DNA from: Rhodococcus erythropolis NBRC 15567
GTDB lineage: Bacteria; Actinomycetota; Actinomycetes; Mycobacteriales; Mycobacteriaceae
NCBI RefSeq assembly: GCF_001552595.1
Contig: NZ_BCRM01000005.1
Coordinates: forward strand, 1-64,000
DNA length: 64,000 nt
Reading direction: 5' to 3'
In this document: piece after piece, positions 25,889 to 34,935 of the stretch
Numbering within the stretch: position 1 is the first letter of the stretch
How the letters are laid out: the number at the start of each line of letters is the position of its first letter
Notes under the pieces: generated by a model
The model's input: only the letters and a program-made list of their open reading frames with translations
Told to the model about the DNA's origin: nothing
The model's database searches: none
Position numbers and translations under genes: made by a program

Positions 25889-27388
25889 TCAGTTCGTGAC
25901 GGGAAGCACCAACCCGTGCCGGACAAGCGAGACCAGCAATGTGACGACGGCCTCACGTAGCTGGTCCGGGTCTTCGCCGTTCGCCGCGGCGAGAAGTTCG
26001 ACCAGTTCGTCGACCACCAGTCCGTCCGCTCGGAGCCCGGCCAGCAGCGCAGCACCGAGCTCGTCGATCTCGTGCTGCCAGTGCGGTCCGTTGCCGCGGT
26101 GCACACGCGTGACCACTTGCTGCCATCCCTCGTCGCCGGGGAGGTAGACGCGTTCGAGAGCCGTGTCCGGATCGAGGACGAATCGCTCCTCGAGGACGTC
26201 GTGTTCACGCAACCAGGCAAGACGGTCGAAGTAAGCGAGCGCCTCGGCCCCGAGCGGGTCCGAGAAGCCGTGCATGAGGTCCTCGGCCATCAGGTCGGTG
26301 GGGGAGTCGGTGCGGCGAAGGAACACGAAACCGAAGCCGACGCCCTCGACATCGGCTTCTTCGAGGTGATCCAGCCAGGCGTTTGCTCGCGATGCCGATT
26401 CCGGATCTCGCGGATCCTGCCCGCCGTCTTTGAGCCACGTGCCGACGTACAGAGCTGGGTCCGCCACGTCGCGCTGCACCACCCAGGCGTCGACGCCGTG
26501 CGCCGGCAGCCATGACGCGATCCGCGAACGCCAGTCCTGTCCTTCGATGTGCACCCACGAGGCCAACAGCGCTGCCGTGCCGCCGGGGTTCAGATAGTCG
26601 ATCGAGCGCGAGATCATCAATTCGCTCGCACCGTCGAGATCGAGGCCGGAATCGCGGTACGTGTGATGGACGCGTGCCTCGCCGACGACAAACGGGGGAT
26701 TGGCGACCACCTGGTCGAAGGTTCGACCCTCGACGGGTTCGAACCAGGACCCCTGAAGCAGTTCGACGTCCAGTCCGTTGAGCGCCATGGTTGCGGCCGT
26801 GAGGTCGACGGCGCGTTGATTGATGTCGGTTGCGGTGACCGAATCCGCGTATGTGTTCGCGTGCAGGGCTTGGATGCCGCATCCCGTACCGAGGTCGAGC
26901 ACGCTGCCGACCTTCGCGGTGGGCGTGGCCTGCAGCAAGGACAGTGACGCATGTCCGACTCCCAGCACGTGATCGGCCGTGGCCTTCTTGGGACGGATTC
27001 CGCCGTCGAGATCCGAGATCACCCAACGGTCGCCGTCGCCGACGTCGATGGGGCGAAGATCGACCGCGGCCCGCACGAGCGGATTCTCACTGTCGAAGTT
27101 TTCACCTTCGAGCAGGCCGGCGTCGACGCACTGCGCAATTGTCAGCGGAGTCAACGCCGCGGCGACGTCGCCTGCCGGGCAATCATCGGCGAGAAGGAAC
27201 AGTCTGATGAGAACGCCCAGGTCCCCGAGTTCTCGGGTGGCGCGGCGCACGGGTACCGGCTCACTTCGGCCGAGAGCGGCGTGAACTTCGGGACCCAATG
27301 CCTCGAGCATGGTTCCCGTGTCGAATCGATTGCGAAGCAGGGCCTCACGCAGCGCAGGGGTGATGGACAGGAGCGTTTCGCTTCTCAC
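25889..27388 (-). CDS. Class I SAM-dependent methyltransferase (MTS/HemK-like core)
   Basis: 499 residues. The central methyltransferase-small domain (about 150-300) contains the SAM-binding motif VLDLGTGCGIQAL and the catalytic NPPF motif in FDQVVANPPFVVGEA, typical of N-methylation of nucleic-acid bases or protein Gln. The N-terminal (about 1-140) and C-terminal (about 370-499) regions are helical actinobacterial extensions of unknown function. It starts upstream of sigB on the same strand with a 159-base gap. The substrate could be rRNA or a release-factor-like protein. Confidence 0.85.
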   Translation of the reverse strand: MRSETLLSITPALREALLRNRFDTGTMLEALGPEVHAALGRSEPVPVRRATRELGDLGVLIRLFLLADDCPAGDVAAALTPLTIAQCVDAGLLEGENFDSENPLVRAAVDLRPIDVGDGDRWVISDLDGGIRPKKATADHVLGVGHASLSLLQATPTAKVGSVLDLGTGCGIQALHANTYADSVTATDINQRAVDLTAATMALNGLDVELLQGSWFEPVEGRTFDQVVANPPFVVGEARVHHTYRDSGLDLDGASELMISRSIDYLNPGGTAALLASWVHIEGQDWRSRIASWLPAHGVDAWVVQRDVADPALYVGTWLKDGGQDPRDPESASRANAWLDHLEEADVEGVGFGFVFLRRTDSPTDLMAEDLMHGFSDPLGAEALAYFDRLAWLREHDVLEERFVLDPDTALERVYLPGDEGWQQVVTRVHRGNGPHWQHEIDELGAALLAGLRADGLVVDELVELLAAANGEDPDQLREAVVTLLVSLVRHGLVLPVTN

Positions 27389-27414
27389 CCCGTCATTCTC
27401 GCAGGCGGAACTTG

Positions 27415-27774
27415 TCAGCCTTCGATGGTGTGGTGCGTCGCGGATTCGATCTCGCCTGCGGTCTTCGTTCGTCCGTCGTATCGGCTCGGTTCGTCCTTGG
27501 TGCGCGGTGGTCGGTCGTTGGCGATCAGGACGGCGATCCAGGGAAGCGGAATGGATGCACCGATGATGAGCATCGAGATCCAGGCGTTGGCCCAGATGCC
27601 GTACGCGATCGCCGCGAGGATCAACGCCGGGAACCGGAAGGACATGATGATCATGTACTTGCGCACTCGGGCTTTGTGCTGTTCTTCGACGGACTTCTGC
27701 GCTTCGGTGATCAGTACGGGATTATCGGGAGTCCCGGCCTCGTCGGACCTGCCGAACGCGCCATTTCGTGCCAT
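27415..27774 (-). CDS. DUF3099 membrane protein
   Basis: 119 residues, Rv2709-like. Two adjacent membrane segments lie at about 45-63 (FRFPALILAAIAYGIWANA) and 66-84 (SMLIIGASIPLPWIAVLIA), after a polar N-terminus containing LITEAQKSVEEQHKARVRKYM. The family is conserved next to sigB/DUF3039 genes in actinobacteria and has no established role. It is upstream of the methyltransferase gene on the same strand, 26 bases away. Confidence 0.85.
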   Translation of the reverse strand: MARNGAFGRSDEAGTPDNPVLITEAQKSVEEQHKARVRKYMIIMSFRFPALILAAIAYGIWANAWISMLIIGASIPLPWIAVLIANDRPPRTKDEPSRYDGRTKTAGEIESATHHTIEG

Positions 27775-27857
27775 GACTCCACTGTTCCACTCTCGGCCGA
27801 CAATTGCACACGACCCGTGGGTCGCACCGCTGTGACGGAGACGGCATTATTGGAGGG

Positions 27858-28094
27858 GTGAGCACTCAAACCAAGGAACGTCCCGACGTCTCCACCGACG
27901 AAACGACCGACGACGACACCCCGAAGTTCTTCCACTACGTGAAGAAGAACAAGATCGCCGAGAGCGCCGTCATGGGAACCCATGTCGTCGCGCTGTGCGG
28001 CGAGGTGTTTCCCGTGACGAAGTCCGCCAAGCCGGGATCGCCGGTGTGCCCGGACTGCAAGAAGATTTACGAAGGACTCCGTAAGGGCGACTGA
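27858..28094 (+). CDS. DUF3039 family zinc-ribbon-like protein
   Basis: 78 residues from GTG 27858, Rv2708c-like. The conserved part is HYVKKNKIAESAVMGTHVVA, followed by LCGEVFPVTKSAKPGSPVCPDCKKIYEGL, with a His/Cys set suited to one zinc ion. The ribosome site GGAGG lies almost against the GTG, so initiation may be weak or use a nearby codon. Divergent from DUF3099; its last 28 bases overlap the convergent yihY gene. Function unknown. Confidence 0.82.
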   Translation: MSTQTKERPDVSTDETTDDDTPKFFHYVKKNKIAESAVMGTHVVALCGEVFPVTKSAKPGSPVCPDCKKIYEGLRKGD

Positions 28095-29314
28095 CCTCGG
28101 GTCACGCGCGCGGGAGTACTTCCGGAGCTCGGCGGATCGACAGCCTCGATGCAGTCGGCCGCCGGGCTCTTCGCGTCTGCGTGCGGTTCATCGCAGGGAT
28201 CTTGGTCGACGCACGAGTTCTGGCGCGACTCCGTTTGTCTGCTGCGGGGCCGCCCGTACGAGGGGACCGTGGCCGGATCCGCTTTGTCGCCCGAGATGCG
28301 GATCGGGCTGGTGGCCAGGTGCCAGGTCAGGTTGGTGACCGGACCGGTCTCGTCGTCGGTGTTCTGAGCCGCAAGCCACTCTCGCATCTGCTCCATCCGA
28401 GTGGCACGAGCCGGCCAGAACTCCTGAACCGTCGCGTTGAACTCGGCGCCGAGGACGACGGCAAAACCGAGGAAGAACGTGAAGAGCAGAAAGGCGATCG
28501 GCGTTGCCAGTGCGCCGTACGTGTAGCCGGTGCTGGTGACAAATCCCAGGTACCAGCGCAATCCGGTACTGGCGGCCATGAAGAACACACCGGCGACCAG
28601 CGCGCCCGCGAGCAGCCGATGCCACGGCAGCGACTTCGGTAGAGCGACTTTGTAGAGCGTCGTGAGGCCGATGATCACCAGCAGACCGACAGCGGGGTAG
28701 TAGAACGTGTCGACCAGATTCGAGCCGACCACGTACCAGGAGGCCGGCAGTGCTCGCCCGACGAGCGTCGGCCCGAGAGCTACCAGCGGCAGGATGAACA
28801 CAGCCATCACCAGGAACATCACGTAGAGCAGCAGGGCGAAGATGCGCTGCCAGATGGGATTGCGCGCATCCTGCTGACCGTGTGCTTCCACGATCGAGTC
28901 GACGAACGTACTGATCGCCGACGATCCCGCCCACAGGGAGAGCAGGAAGCCCACCGAGATGATCTCCGGTCGTCCGCGCTGAAGGACGTCCGTCACCGTC
29001 GGGCGGATGATCTGGTCGACGACGCTTTCGCTGAAGATCGTTCCGCTGAACGTGACGATCTTGGATTCGATGATCTCGACGGTGTTGGGTCCGAACCACC
29101 CACCGATGTAGCCGATCATTCCGAGAAGGCCCAGAAGCAGGGGAGCCAGTGACAGCGTTTGCCAGAACGCGGCCGTCGCCGCCTTTCCGAAGATGGAATC
29201 GTCCCAGGCCTTGCTCAGTGTGCGACCGATCAACTGCCCGGTGCGGCGTAGCGGATGCCATCTGCGGTGGTGCAGATCACTTCCGCTCGACTTCTCGCCT
29301 CGCGCTTCACTCAT
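28067..29314 (-). CDS. YihY/BrkB-family inner membrane protein
   Basis: 415 residues with about six transmembrane helices between residues 35 and 300 (FWQTLSLAPLLLGLLGMIGY, FALLLYVMFLVMAVFILPLVAL, PIAFLLFTFFLGFAVVLGAE). The family was once called ribonuclease BN, but that activity belongs to another gene. The C-terminal 100 residues are polar and disordered-looking. ATG 29314 (MSEARGEK) has GGAGA upstream; the frame extends to 29389 without support. Matches Rv2707 by position. Function unknown. Confidence 0.87.
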   Translation of the reverse strand: MSEARGEKSSGSDLHHRRWHPLRRTGQLIGRTLSKAWDDSIFGKAATAAFWQTLSLAPLLLGLLGMIGYIGGWFGPNTVEIIESKIVTFSGTIFSESVVDQIIRPTVTDVLQRGRPEIISVGFLLSLWAGSSAISTFVDSIVEAHGQQDARNPIWQRIFALLLYVMFLVMAVFILPLVALGPTLVGRALPASWYVVGSNLVDTFYYPAVGLLVIIGLTTLYKVALPKSLPWHRLLAGALVAGVFFMAASTGLRWYLGFVTSTGYTYGALATPIAFLLFTFFLGFAVVLGAEFNATVQEFWPARATRMEQMREWLAAQNTDDETGPVTNLTWHLATSPIRISGDKADPATVPSYGRPRSRQTESRQNSCVDQDPCDEPHADAKSPAADCIEAVDPPSSGSTPARVTRGQSPLRSPS

Positions 29315-29570
29315 GATGTCTCCAGCATCCCTGACGACACACCCGGTTGCCCAACCATGGCGCCGACGTGTCGCACATTTCTGAGACAATTCGCGTGCAG
29401 GTCGGCAGGATGCGAGAGCAGCGAAACCTCGCCGGCCGGAGTGAGAACGGCCATGAGTACGCGCTTCGAGTGCGGCTTTCGTCGGTGGCGGCGGCTAGGC
29501 TCGTCGCCGGACATTGATGAAAATTCGAGGAGCGCGAGACAACAGTGCGATTCCAGTGGAGGCGCGGCCT

Positions 29571-31349
29571 ATGACGTCTGAGACCGTGGCAGCCGAGTTC
29601 GGCAATTCGCCCGAACCCGCCGGAGCTCAATCCGCGGGAACCCAACCTGGCGCCCCTACCGGTTCCCTTCGTGCATGGCAGCGCCGTGCACTGACCAAGT
29701 ACCTCTCCAGCAGTCCGCGTGACTTTCTGGCGGTCGCAACGCCGGGAGCAGGTAAGACCACCTTCGCTCTGCGGGTAGCTTCGGAATTGCTCCGTGACCG
29801 GACGGTCGACCAGATAACCGTCGTGGCGCCGACCGAGCACCTCAAGCACCAGTGGGCGGAGTCCGCTCAGCGATCCGGCCTGGCATTGGACTCGCGGTTC
29901 TCCAACTCGACCGGCCAGACCTCGAGTGACTATCACGGCGTCGTGCTGACCTACGCCCAGGTTGCCTCGCACCCGTCGAAGCACCGTGTGCGCACCGAGG
30001 GCCGCAAGACGCTGGTCATCCTCGACGAGATCCACCACGGCGGCGATGCCAAGAGCTGGGGTGACGCCATTCGTGAGGCGTTCGGCGACGCGACCAGGCG
30101 TCTCGCACTGACCGGAACTCCGTTCCGCAGTGACGACAGTGCCATTCCTTTCGTCGAGTACGAGCCGGACAAGGAAGGTCTGCTCCGCTCGAAAGCCGAT
30201 CACTCCTACGGATATTCGGATGCCCTCAAGGACGGCGTGGTTCGCCCCGTCGTGTTTCTCGCCTACTCGGGCGAGGCACGGTGGCGAAACAACGCCGGCG
30301 AGGAATTCACCGCTCGGCTCGGCGAGCCGCTGAGCGCCGAGCAGACGACTCGGGCATGGCGTACGGCCTTGGACCCTGCCGGCGACTGGATTCCTGCCGT
30401 GCTGCAAGCAGCAGACACCCGTTTGGCGCAGCTGCGCAGTACGGGTATGCCCGATGCCGGCGGACTTGTCATCGCGACGGACCAGACAGTGGCCCGCGAG
30501 TACGCGAAGGCCTTGACAGCGATCACCGGCGAACAGCCGGCCGTCGTGCTGTCCGACGACCCCACCGCGTCCAAGCGAATCGCCGAATTCGGTGCGAGCG
30601 ACCAGAAATGGATGGTCGCGGTCCGCATGGTGTCCGAGGGCGTCGACGTTCCCCGTCTGGCGGTCGGTGTGTACGCGACCAGCGCGTCGACCCCGCTGTA
30701 CTTCGCTCAGGCGATCGGGCGCTTCGTGCGTTCGCGTCGTAAGGGCGAAACTGCCAGCGTCTTCCTGCCGTCGGTGCCGGTGCTTCTCGACCTTGCTGCA
30801 CAGCTCGAGGCTCAGCGTGACCACGTACTCGGCAAGCCGCATCGTGAGAAGGACGGCCTCGAAGACGACCTGCTCGCCGATGCGAACAAGCAGAAGGACG
30901 AGCTGGGCGAGGAGGAGAAGGCGTTCACGTCCCTGGGCGCCGATGCCGAACTCGACCAGGTGATCTACGACGGATCGTCCTTCGGTACCGCGACATTCGC
31001 CGGAAGTGACGAGGAAGCCGACTACCTCGGTCTGCCAGGCCTACTCGACGCCGATCAGATGCGGGCATTGCTGCGTCAACGCCAGCAGACACAGGTCGAG
31101 GCCAACTCGGCCAAGGCCGCCGCACCGCAACCCACGGCGGCAGTGGTATCCGATCGAGCGGCCACGGCAGATCAGCTCGGAGCGCTCCGCAAGGAGCTGA
31201 ACGGGTTGGTGGCGATGAACGTTCACCGCACCGGCAAACCACACGGCATCATTCACGCGGAACTTCGCCGAGTGTGCGGAGGCCCGCCGACGGCCATCGC
31301 GACTGTCGATCAGCTGACCGAGCGCATCGCGATCCTACGCAGCTGGTAG
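29571..31349 (+). CDS. DEAD/DEAH-box superfamily 2 helicase
   Basis: 592 residues. A Q-like/aromatic motif RAWQRRAL precedes Walker A ATPGAGKT (56-63). Motif II is DEIHH (152-156), motif III LTGTPFRSD, and the C-terminal lobe contains SEGVDVPRLAVGVYATSAST and QAIGRFVRSRRKGE (motif VI). It resembles the XPB/RadD-like group acting on duplex DNA or RNA. The C-terminal 150 residues hold a helical acidic region and a small domain. ATG 29571 is chosen for GGAGG at 29558-29562; TTG 29514 is less likely. Confidence 0.88.
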   Translation: MTSETVAAEFGNSPEPAGAQSAGTQPGAPTGSLRAWQRRALTKYLSSSPRDFLAVATPGAGKTTFALRVASELLRDRTVDQITVVAPTEHLKHQWAESAQRSGLALDSRFSNSTGQTSSDYHGVVLTYAQVASHPSKHRVRTEGRKTLVILDEIHHGGDAKSWGDAIREAFGDATRRLALTGTPFRSDDSAIPFVEYEPDKEGLLRSKADHSYGYSDALKDGVVRPVVFLAYSGEARWRNNAGEEFTARLGEPLSAEQTTRAWRTALDPAGDWIPAVLQAADTRLAQLRSTGMPDAGGLVIATDQTVAREYAKALTAITGEQPAVVLSDDPTASKRIAEFGASDQKWMVAVRMVSEGVDVPRLAVGVYATSASTPLYFAQAIGRFVRSRRKGETASVFLPSVPVLLDLAAQLEAQRDHVLGKPHREKDGLEDDLLADANKQKDELGEEEKAFTSLGADAELDQVIYDGSSFGTATFAGSDEEADYLGLPGLLDADQMRALLRQRQQTQVEANSAKAAAPQPTAAVVSDRAATADQLGALRKELNGLVAMNVHRTGKPHGIIHAELRRVCGGPPTAIATVDQLTERIAILRSW

Positions 31350-31398
31350 CAGCCGATACCGGTCCCGCACGCTTCGCGTGCTTGCGGCCCCGGAACGG

Positions 31399-31437
31399 CA
31401 GAACGGGCGATCACAGTGAATGTGATCGCCCGTTCTG
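31399..31437. terminator. Bidirectional terminator after the helicase gene
   Basis: Perfect 17-bp stem CAGAACGGGCGATCACA (31399-31415) pairing with 31421-31437, with a 5-base loop, between the convergent helicase and DUF7455 genes. Confidence 0.78.
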
Positions 31438-31482
31438 GCGTTCATGGCGCGCCTCGTGAAGAGGCCACCCCCGGCTGACAGG

Positions 31483-31674
31483 TCAGATTGCGGGTTCGCT
31501 TTCGGAGACGACGGCATTCATCTCGCGAAGTCGATCCGCGTGTTCGGTTGCGTGGTGTCCGCAGAAGAGAAGCTCGCCGCCGGTGGGAAGCACGGCGCGT
31601 ACGCGTGCTCCGGCACCGCACCGGTCGCACCGGTCGGCAGCGGTCAACTGTGGGCTGGTCAGTGTTCCGGGCAT
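31483..31674 (-). CDS. DUF7455-type small zinc-ribbon protein
   Basis: 63 residues from ATG 31674 with GGAGGA upstream. CDRCGAGARVRAVLPTGGEL followed by LFCGHHATEHADRL gives two Cys pairs/His ligands suited to one zinc ion. Proteins of this type are small conserved actinobacterial proteins found near sigA/helicase genes. No enzyme motif; a nucleic-acid or protein-binding role is possible. Converges on the helicase. Confidence 0.8.
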   Translation of the reverse strand: MPGTLTSPQLTAADRCDRCGAGARVRAVLPTGGELLFCGHHATEHADRLREMNAVVSESEPAI

Positions 31675-31908
31675 GACTCCTCCGTACTGGCTTTGCGGCA
31701 TTCGGGCCGCGTGCCTGGGGCCTGGTCCGCCGCGTCGGAATGGCGCGGTAGATCCACTCTTACAGACGTTTGGGGTTTACGGGTTGTTCCCGAAGGCGTT
31801 TCTTAGTGTTGTGTCTCACTGGAAATGCGCTGGGCAGGCATTCTCGGGTGAAGATTGTTCGCTGACAGCTGATTCGAATCGCCGACCTCAGCCCGATATT
31901 CTGGGCGG

Positions 31909-32286
31909 ATGAACCCGGGACGCGAACCACTTGTCGACGAGAGCGTCGAGTTGCTCCACATGTGCACGCGCGAGGAATGGGCGCGGGCACAACAGCACGG
32001 CGAACGTATCCCCGACGGATTCGAGGCGGAGGGATTTGTTCACATGTCGACTCCGGCGCAAGTTCATCTCCCGGCGAATCGGATCTTCGCCGGCCGCGAC
32101 GACATAGTCCTTCTCGCCATCGATCCGGCCCTGCTCGGTGGTCAGGTCAAGTACGAACCGGGCGTCCCTTCTGACCCGGAATCGATGCGATTCCCGCATC
32201 TGTACGCCCCGATTCCGGTCGCAGCCGTCACCGCTGTCGTCGAGTATCTTCCGGACGAGAACGGCGTGTTTTCGCCGGTTCGGTAG
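31909..32286 (+). CDS. DUF952 domain protein
   Basis: 125 residues with the DUF952 fold (LLHMCTREEWARAQQHGERIP, EGFVHMSTPAQV, FPHLYAPIPVAAV). The fold is related to ADP-ribosyl-transfer-like domains, but no activity is established. It precedes the khtT-like gene by 86 bases on the same strand. The region 31702-31908 upstream holds its promoter and nothing else recognisable. Confidence 0.83.
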   Translation: MNPGREPLVDESVELLHMCTREEWARAQQHGERIPDGFEAEGFVHMSTPAQVHLPANRIFAGRDDIVLLAIDPALLGGQVKYEPGVPSDPESMRFPHLYAPIPVAAVTAVVEYLPDENGVFSPVR

Positions 32287-32372
32287 GTCGCCGGTTCGCT
32301 CGCCGCGAAGTGCTCCCGGCGGATTGTGGCCCTCACGCGATGCAGGTCGCCGATCGGCGCTACCGTTGGTAT

Positions 32373-32855
32373 ATGAACGTAGAAGTCACCCCACTACCGG
32401 GGATCGGGACGCGCAAGGATTTTGTTCTGTCTTCCGGTCGTCGCGTGGGTGTCGTCACCCATCGGGACGGTCATACCGACCTCATCGTGTCCAAGGCAGA
32501 CGACCCTGACGCGTGTGCTGCCTCGCTGCCTCTGACCACAGAGGAAGCGGCAGCGCTCAGCAATCTCCTGGGTGCCCCACAGCTCGTTGCGCAGCTCGAA
32601 GAAGAGCACCGTGACCTTCCGGGCATTCGAACCAAACAGCTCTACATCAAGGACGGTTCGCGCTACGACGGGCAGACCCTCGGGGACACCGGCATGCGCA
32701 CGCGTACCGGAGTCTCCATCGTCGCCGTCATGCGTGCCGGACAGGTCAGCCCGTCCCCGAACCCCGACTTCACCTTCACCGGGGGAGATCTTCTCGTAGC
32801 AGTCGGAACGCCGGACGGTTTGGCCGCAGCGGCAAAAATCTTGGCCAACGGCTGA
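32373..32855 (+). CDS. khtT: TrkA-C domain regulator of a K+/H+ antiporter (KhtT-like)
   Basis: 160 residues. The N-terminal half (1-75) includes TPLPGIGTRKDFVLSSGRRVGVV, and the C-terminal RCK_C/TrkA_C domain is at about 80-160 (RTRTGVSIVAVMRAGQVSPSPNP, GDLLVAVGTPDGLAAAA). KhtT is the soluble subunit that gates the KhtU antiporter in Bacillus. It is 7 bases upstream of the antiporter gene. ATG 32373 matches the family N-terminus; the frame extends to 32310. Confidence 0.88.
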   Translation: MNVEVTPLPGIGTRKDFVLSSGRRVGVVTHRDGHTDLIVSKADDPDACAASLPLTTEEAAALSNLLGAPQLVAQLEEEHRDLPGIRTKQLYIKDGSRYDGQTLGDTGMRTRTGVSIVAVMRAGQVSPSPNPDFTFTGGDLLVAVGTPDGLAAAAKILANG

Positions 32856-32862
32856 CTGGCGC

Positions 32863-34035
32863 GTGGACACAACCACCCTCGCACTGATCGAACTCGGCGC
32901 GGTCTTCTTCGCGCTCGGACTGCTCGGACGGCTCGCTGCTCGCGTGGGGATGTCGCCGATCCCGTTCTACCTGATCGGCGGCCTGTGCTTCGGACAGGGC
33001 GGTTTCATCCAACTCGGAGACATCGGCGAGTTCTCCCATCTGGCAAGTGAGATCGGGATCGTCCTGCTCTTGTTGCTGTTGGGGCTCGAATACACCGCGG
33101 CCGAGCTCGTGACCGGTCTCAAACGCTCACGCGTAGCGGGCATCGTCGACATCGTCCTCAACGCGACTCCCGGCGCGGTGGTCGGCTTGATTCTCGGCTG
33201 GGGCGTCGTGGGGGCGACGGTCATGGCCGGCGTCACCTACATCTCGTCTTCGGGAATCATCGCCAAGGTGCTCAGCGACCTGGGGCGCCTCGGTAACCGC
33301 GAAACACCGGTCGTGCTGTCGATTCTGGTGTTCGAAGACCTGGCGATGGCGCTGTATCTGCCGATTCTGACCGCGATGCTTGCGGGCGTCAGCTTCATGG
33401 GCGGGCTCGAAGCGGTCGGGATCTCGTTGTTGGTCATCACCGTGGTTCTTGTTGTGGCCCTGCGATACGGGCGGTACGTCTCCGCGCTCCTGGACAGTCC
33501 CGACAGCGAGACGCTCCTGCTCAAGCTGCTCGGTGCCGCACTGTTGGTTGCCGGCATCAGTTCGGCGATGCAGGTGTCGGCGGCTGTGGGCGCGTTCCTC
33601 CTCGGGATCGCGATCTCGGGGTCGACGGCGCACAATGCCAGTCGCGTGCTCGAGCCCCTTCGAGATCTGTTCGCTGCAATGTTCTTCGTGGTCTTCGGTC
33701 TCAACACCGATCCCAGTTCCATTCCGCCCGTCCTCGGGTGGGCTGCGATCCTGGCCGTCGTCACCGCGATCACGAAGCTGATCACCGGCGCCTGGGCGGC
33801 CAGACGTCAGGGTGTCGCGCGAATGGGTCAAGCGCGCGCCGGTGCCGCCCTGATCGCCCGCGGTGAGTTCTCCATCATCATCGCCGGGCTGGCGGTGTCC
33901 GCGGGTGCGGTCGACGCCGAACTGGCGGCATTGGCAACGGCTTACGTGCTCCTGATGGCGGTCATCGGTCCAGTGGCGGCAAGAGTTATCGAACCGGTTG
34001 CCTCGTTGTACATCAAGGTTCGTACGAAGTCCTGA
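32863..34035 (+). CDS. khtU: Cation/proton antiporter, CPA2 family (KhtU-like)
   Basis: 390 residues from GTG, with about 12 membrane helices and CPA2 family features: LGLEYTAAEL, the SSSGIIAKVLSDLG stretch and the VFEDLAMALYLPIL helix with its conserved Asp. The conserved ALIARGEFSIIIAG lies near the end. It lacks a C-terminal RCK domain, which is supplied by the adjacent KhtT-like protein. Likely potassium efflux in exchange for protons, for alkaline pH or K+ excess; the ion is inferred from the partner. Confidence 0.88.
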   Translation: MDTTTLALIELGAVFFALGLLGRLAARVGMSPIPFYLIGGLCFGQGGFIQLGDIGEFSHLASEIGIVLLLLLLGLEYTAAELVTGLKRSRVAGIVDIVLNATPGAVVGLILGWGVVGATVMAGVTYISSSGIIAKVLSDLGRLGNRETPVVLSILVFEDLAMALYLPILTAMLAGVSFMGGLEAVGISLLVITVVLVVALRYGRYVSALLDSPDSETLLLKLLGAALLVAGISSAMQVSAAVGAFLLGIAISGSTAHNASRVLEPLRDLFAAMFFVVFGLNTDPSSIPPVLGWAAILAVVTAITKLITGAWAARRQGVARMGQARAGAALIARGEFSIIIAGLAVSAGAVDAELAALATAYVLLMAVIGPVAARVIEPVASLYIKVRTKS

Positions 34036-34056
34036 TTGCGGCCCTATTCTGTCCGG

Positions 34057-34866
34057 ATGTCGAACAGAATCGCCCGTCCCGCCGCGACAGTCCTGTGCGC
34101 GGTGATCCTCTCGTGCGGTCCGGTGCCGGCGCTCGCCGGGGGAATACCCGCGCTCGAACAAGCCGGACCTGCAGCTGCGCAGGTTGCCGCAGACCGATCG
34201 CTGCATCTCGAGGGTGCGTCGAACGCGCGTGACATCGGCGGCTACGTCACCGAGGAGGGGCGGACCGTTCGGTGGGGGAAGGTGTTTCGCTCGAATGCCC
34301 TCGACAAGCTGACGCCGTCGGATCTCGCGTCGTTGAGCGAACGCGGAGTGGAATCGGTGGACGACTTCCGCACGGTCGTCGAACGGACGCTCTCGCAAGA
34401 CCGCATTCCGAACGGGGCACGAACCAACTGGTTCGACGTCATCGGAACCAACCCCGCCAACCTCCCGGCCCTGGTGGACATGCCCACGATGTACGCGTTG
34501 ATGGCGACCGATCCGGGGGCGAGCCGCGCATTCCACGATGCTCTGGTGAACGTCGCGAACACCGAGGGTGCAGTCCTCTACCACTGCTCGGCGGGCAAGG
34601 ACCGTACCGGCTGGATGACTGCGGTTCTTCTGACCCTCCTCGGCGTGAGCCGCGCCGACGTGAACGCCGACTACATGCTCAGCAACCAGTACCTCACCGG
34701 ACCTCGCACCGGGAGTGCGTTCATCGACGGCGTCGAACAGTCGTGGCTGGACACGTCTTTCGCCACGGTGGATCGGGTGTACGGCAACTTCGACAACTAC
34801 GTCCGGGACGGCCTGCAGTTGAGCGACGGGGACATCGCACAACTCCGGGACACACTCTTGGCCTGA
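34057..34866 (+). CDS. Secreted tyrosine/serine phosphatase (PtpB-like)
   Basis: 269 residues. A signal peptide at 1-28 (PAATVLCAVILSCGPVPALA) is followed by the family entry motif SNARDIGGY (55-62). The phosphatase P-loop is H176-C177-SAGKD-R183, with catalytic Cys177. This is the Rv0153c/PtpB (DUF-type DSP) family, which removes phosphate from Tyr, Ser/Thr or phosphoinositides. Export suggests action outside the cell or in the wall. ATG 34057 gives the signal peptide; TTG 34036 would add 7 residues. It follows khtU by 21 bases, perhaps sharing its transcript. Confidence 0.88.
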   Translation: MSNRIARPAATVLCAVILSCGPVPALAGGIPALEQAGPAAAQVAADRSLHLEGASNARDIGGYVTEEGRTVRWGKVFRSNALDKLTPSDLASLSERGVESVDDFRTVVERTLSQDRIPNGARTNWFDVIGTNPANLPALVDMPTMYALMATDPGASRAFHDALVNVANTEGAVLYHCSAGKDRTGWMTAVLLTLLGVSRADVNADYMLSNQYLTGPRTGSAFIDGVEQSWLDTSFATVDRVYGNFDNYVRDGLQLSDGDIAQLRDTLLA

Positions 34867-34878
34867 GGCGGCAAACGA

Positions 34879-34918
34879 AGAAGAGCCGCTCTCCGGAAAT
34901 CCGGAGAGCGGCTCTTCT
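34879..34918. terminator. Bidirectional terminator between phosphatase and sigA
   Basis: 19-bp perfect stem (34879-34897 with 34900-34918; core GAGCCGCTCTCCGGA) closing on only two unpaired bases, in the 69-base gap of convergent genes. Leftward, CTTCGTTTG follows for sigA. Confidence 0.8.
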
Positions 34919-34935
34919 GCGTATAGCTGGTGTGA

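Noticed and set aside
29307-30842. 511-residue minus-strand open frame over the second helicase
   Set aside because: The helicase on the plus strand has Walker A, DEIH and motif VI; the opposite product has no recognisable fold.
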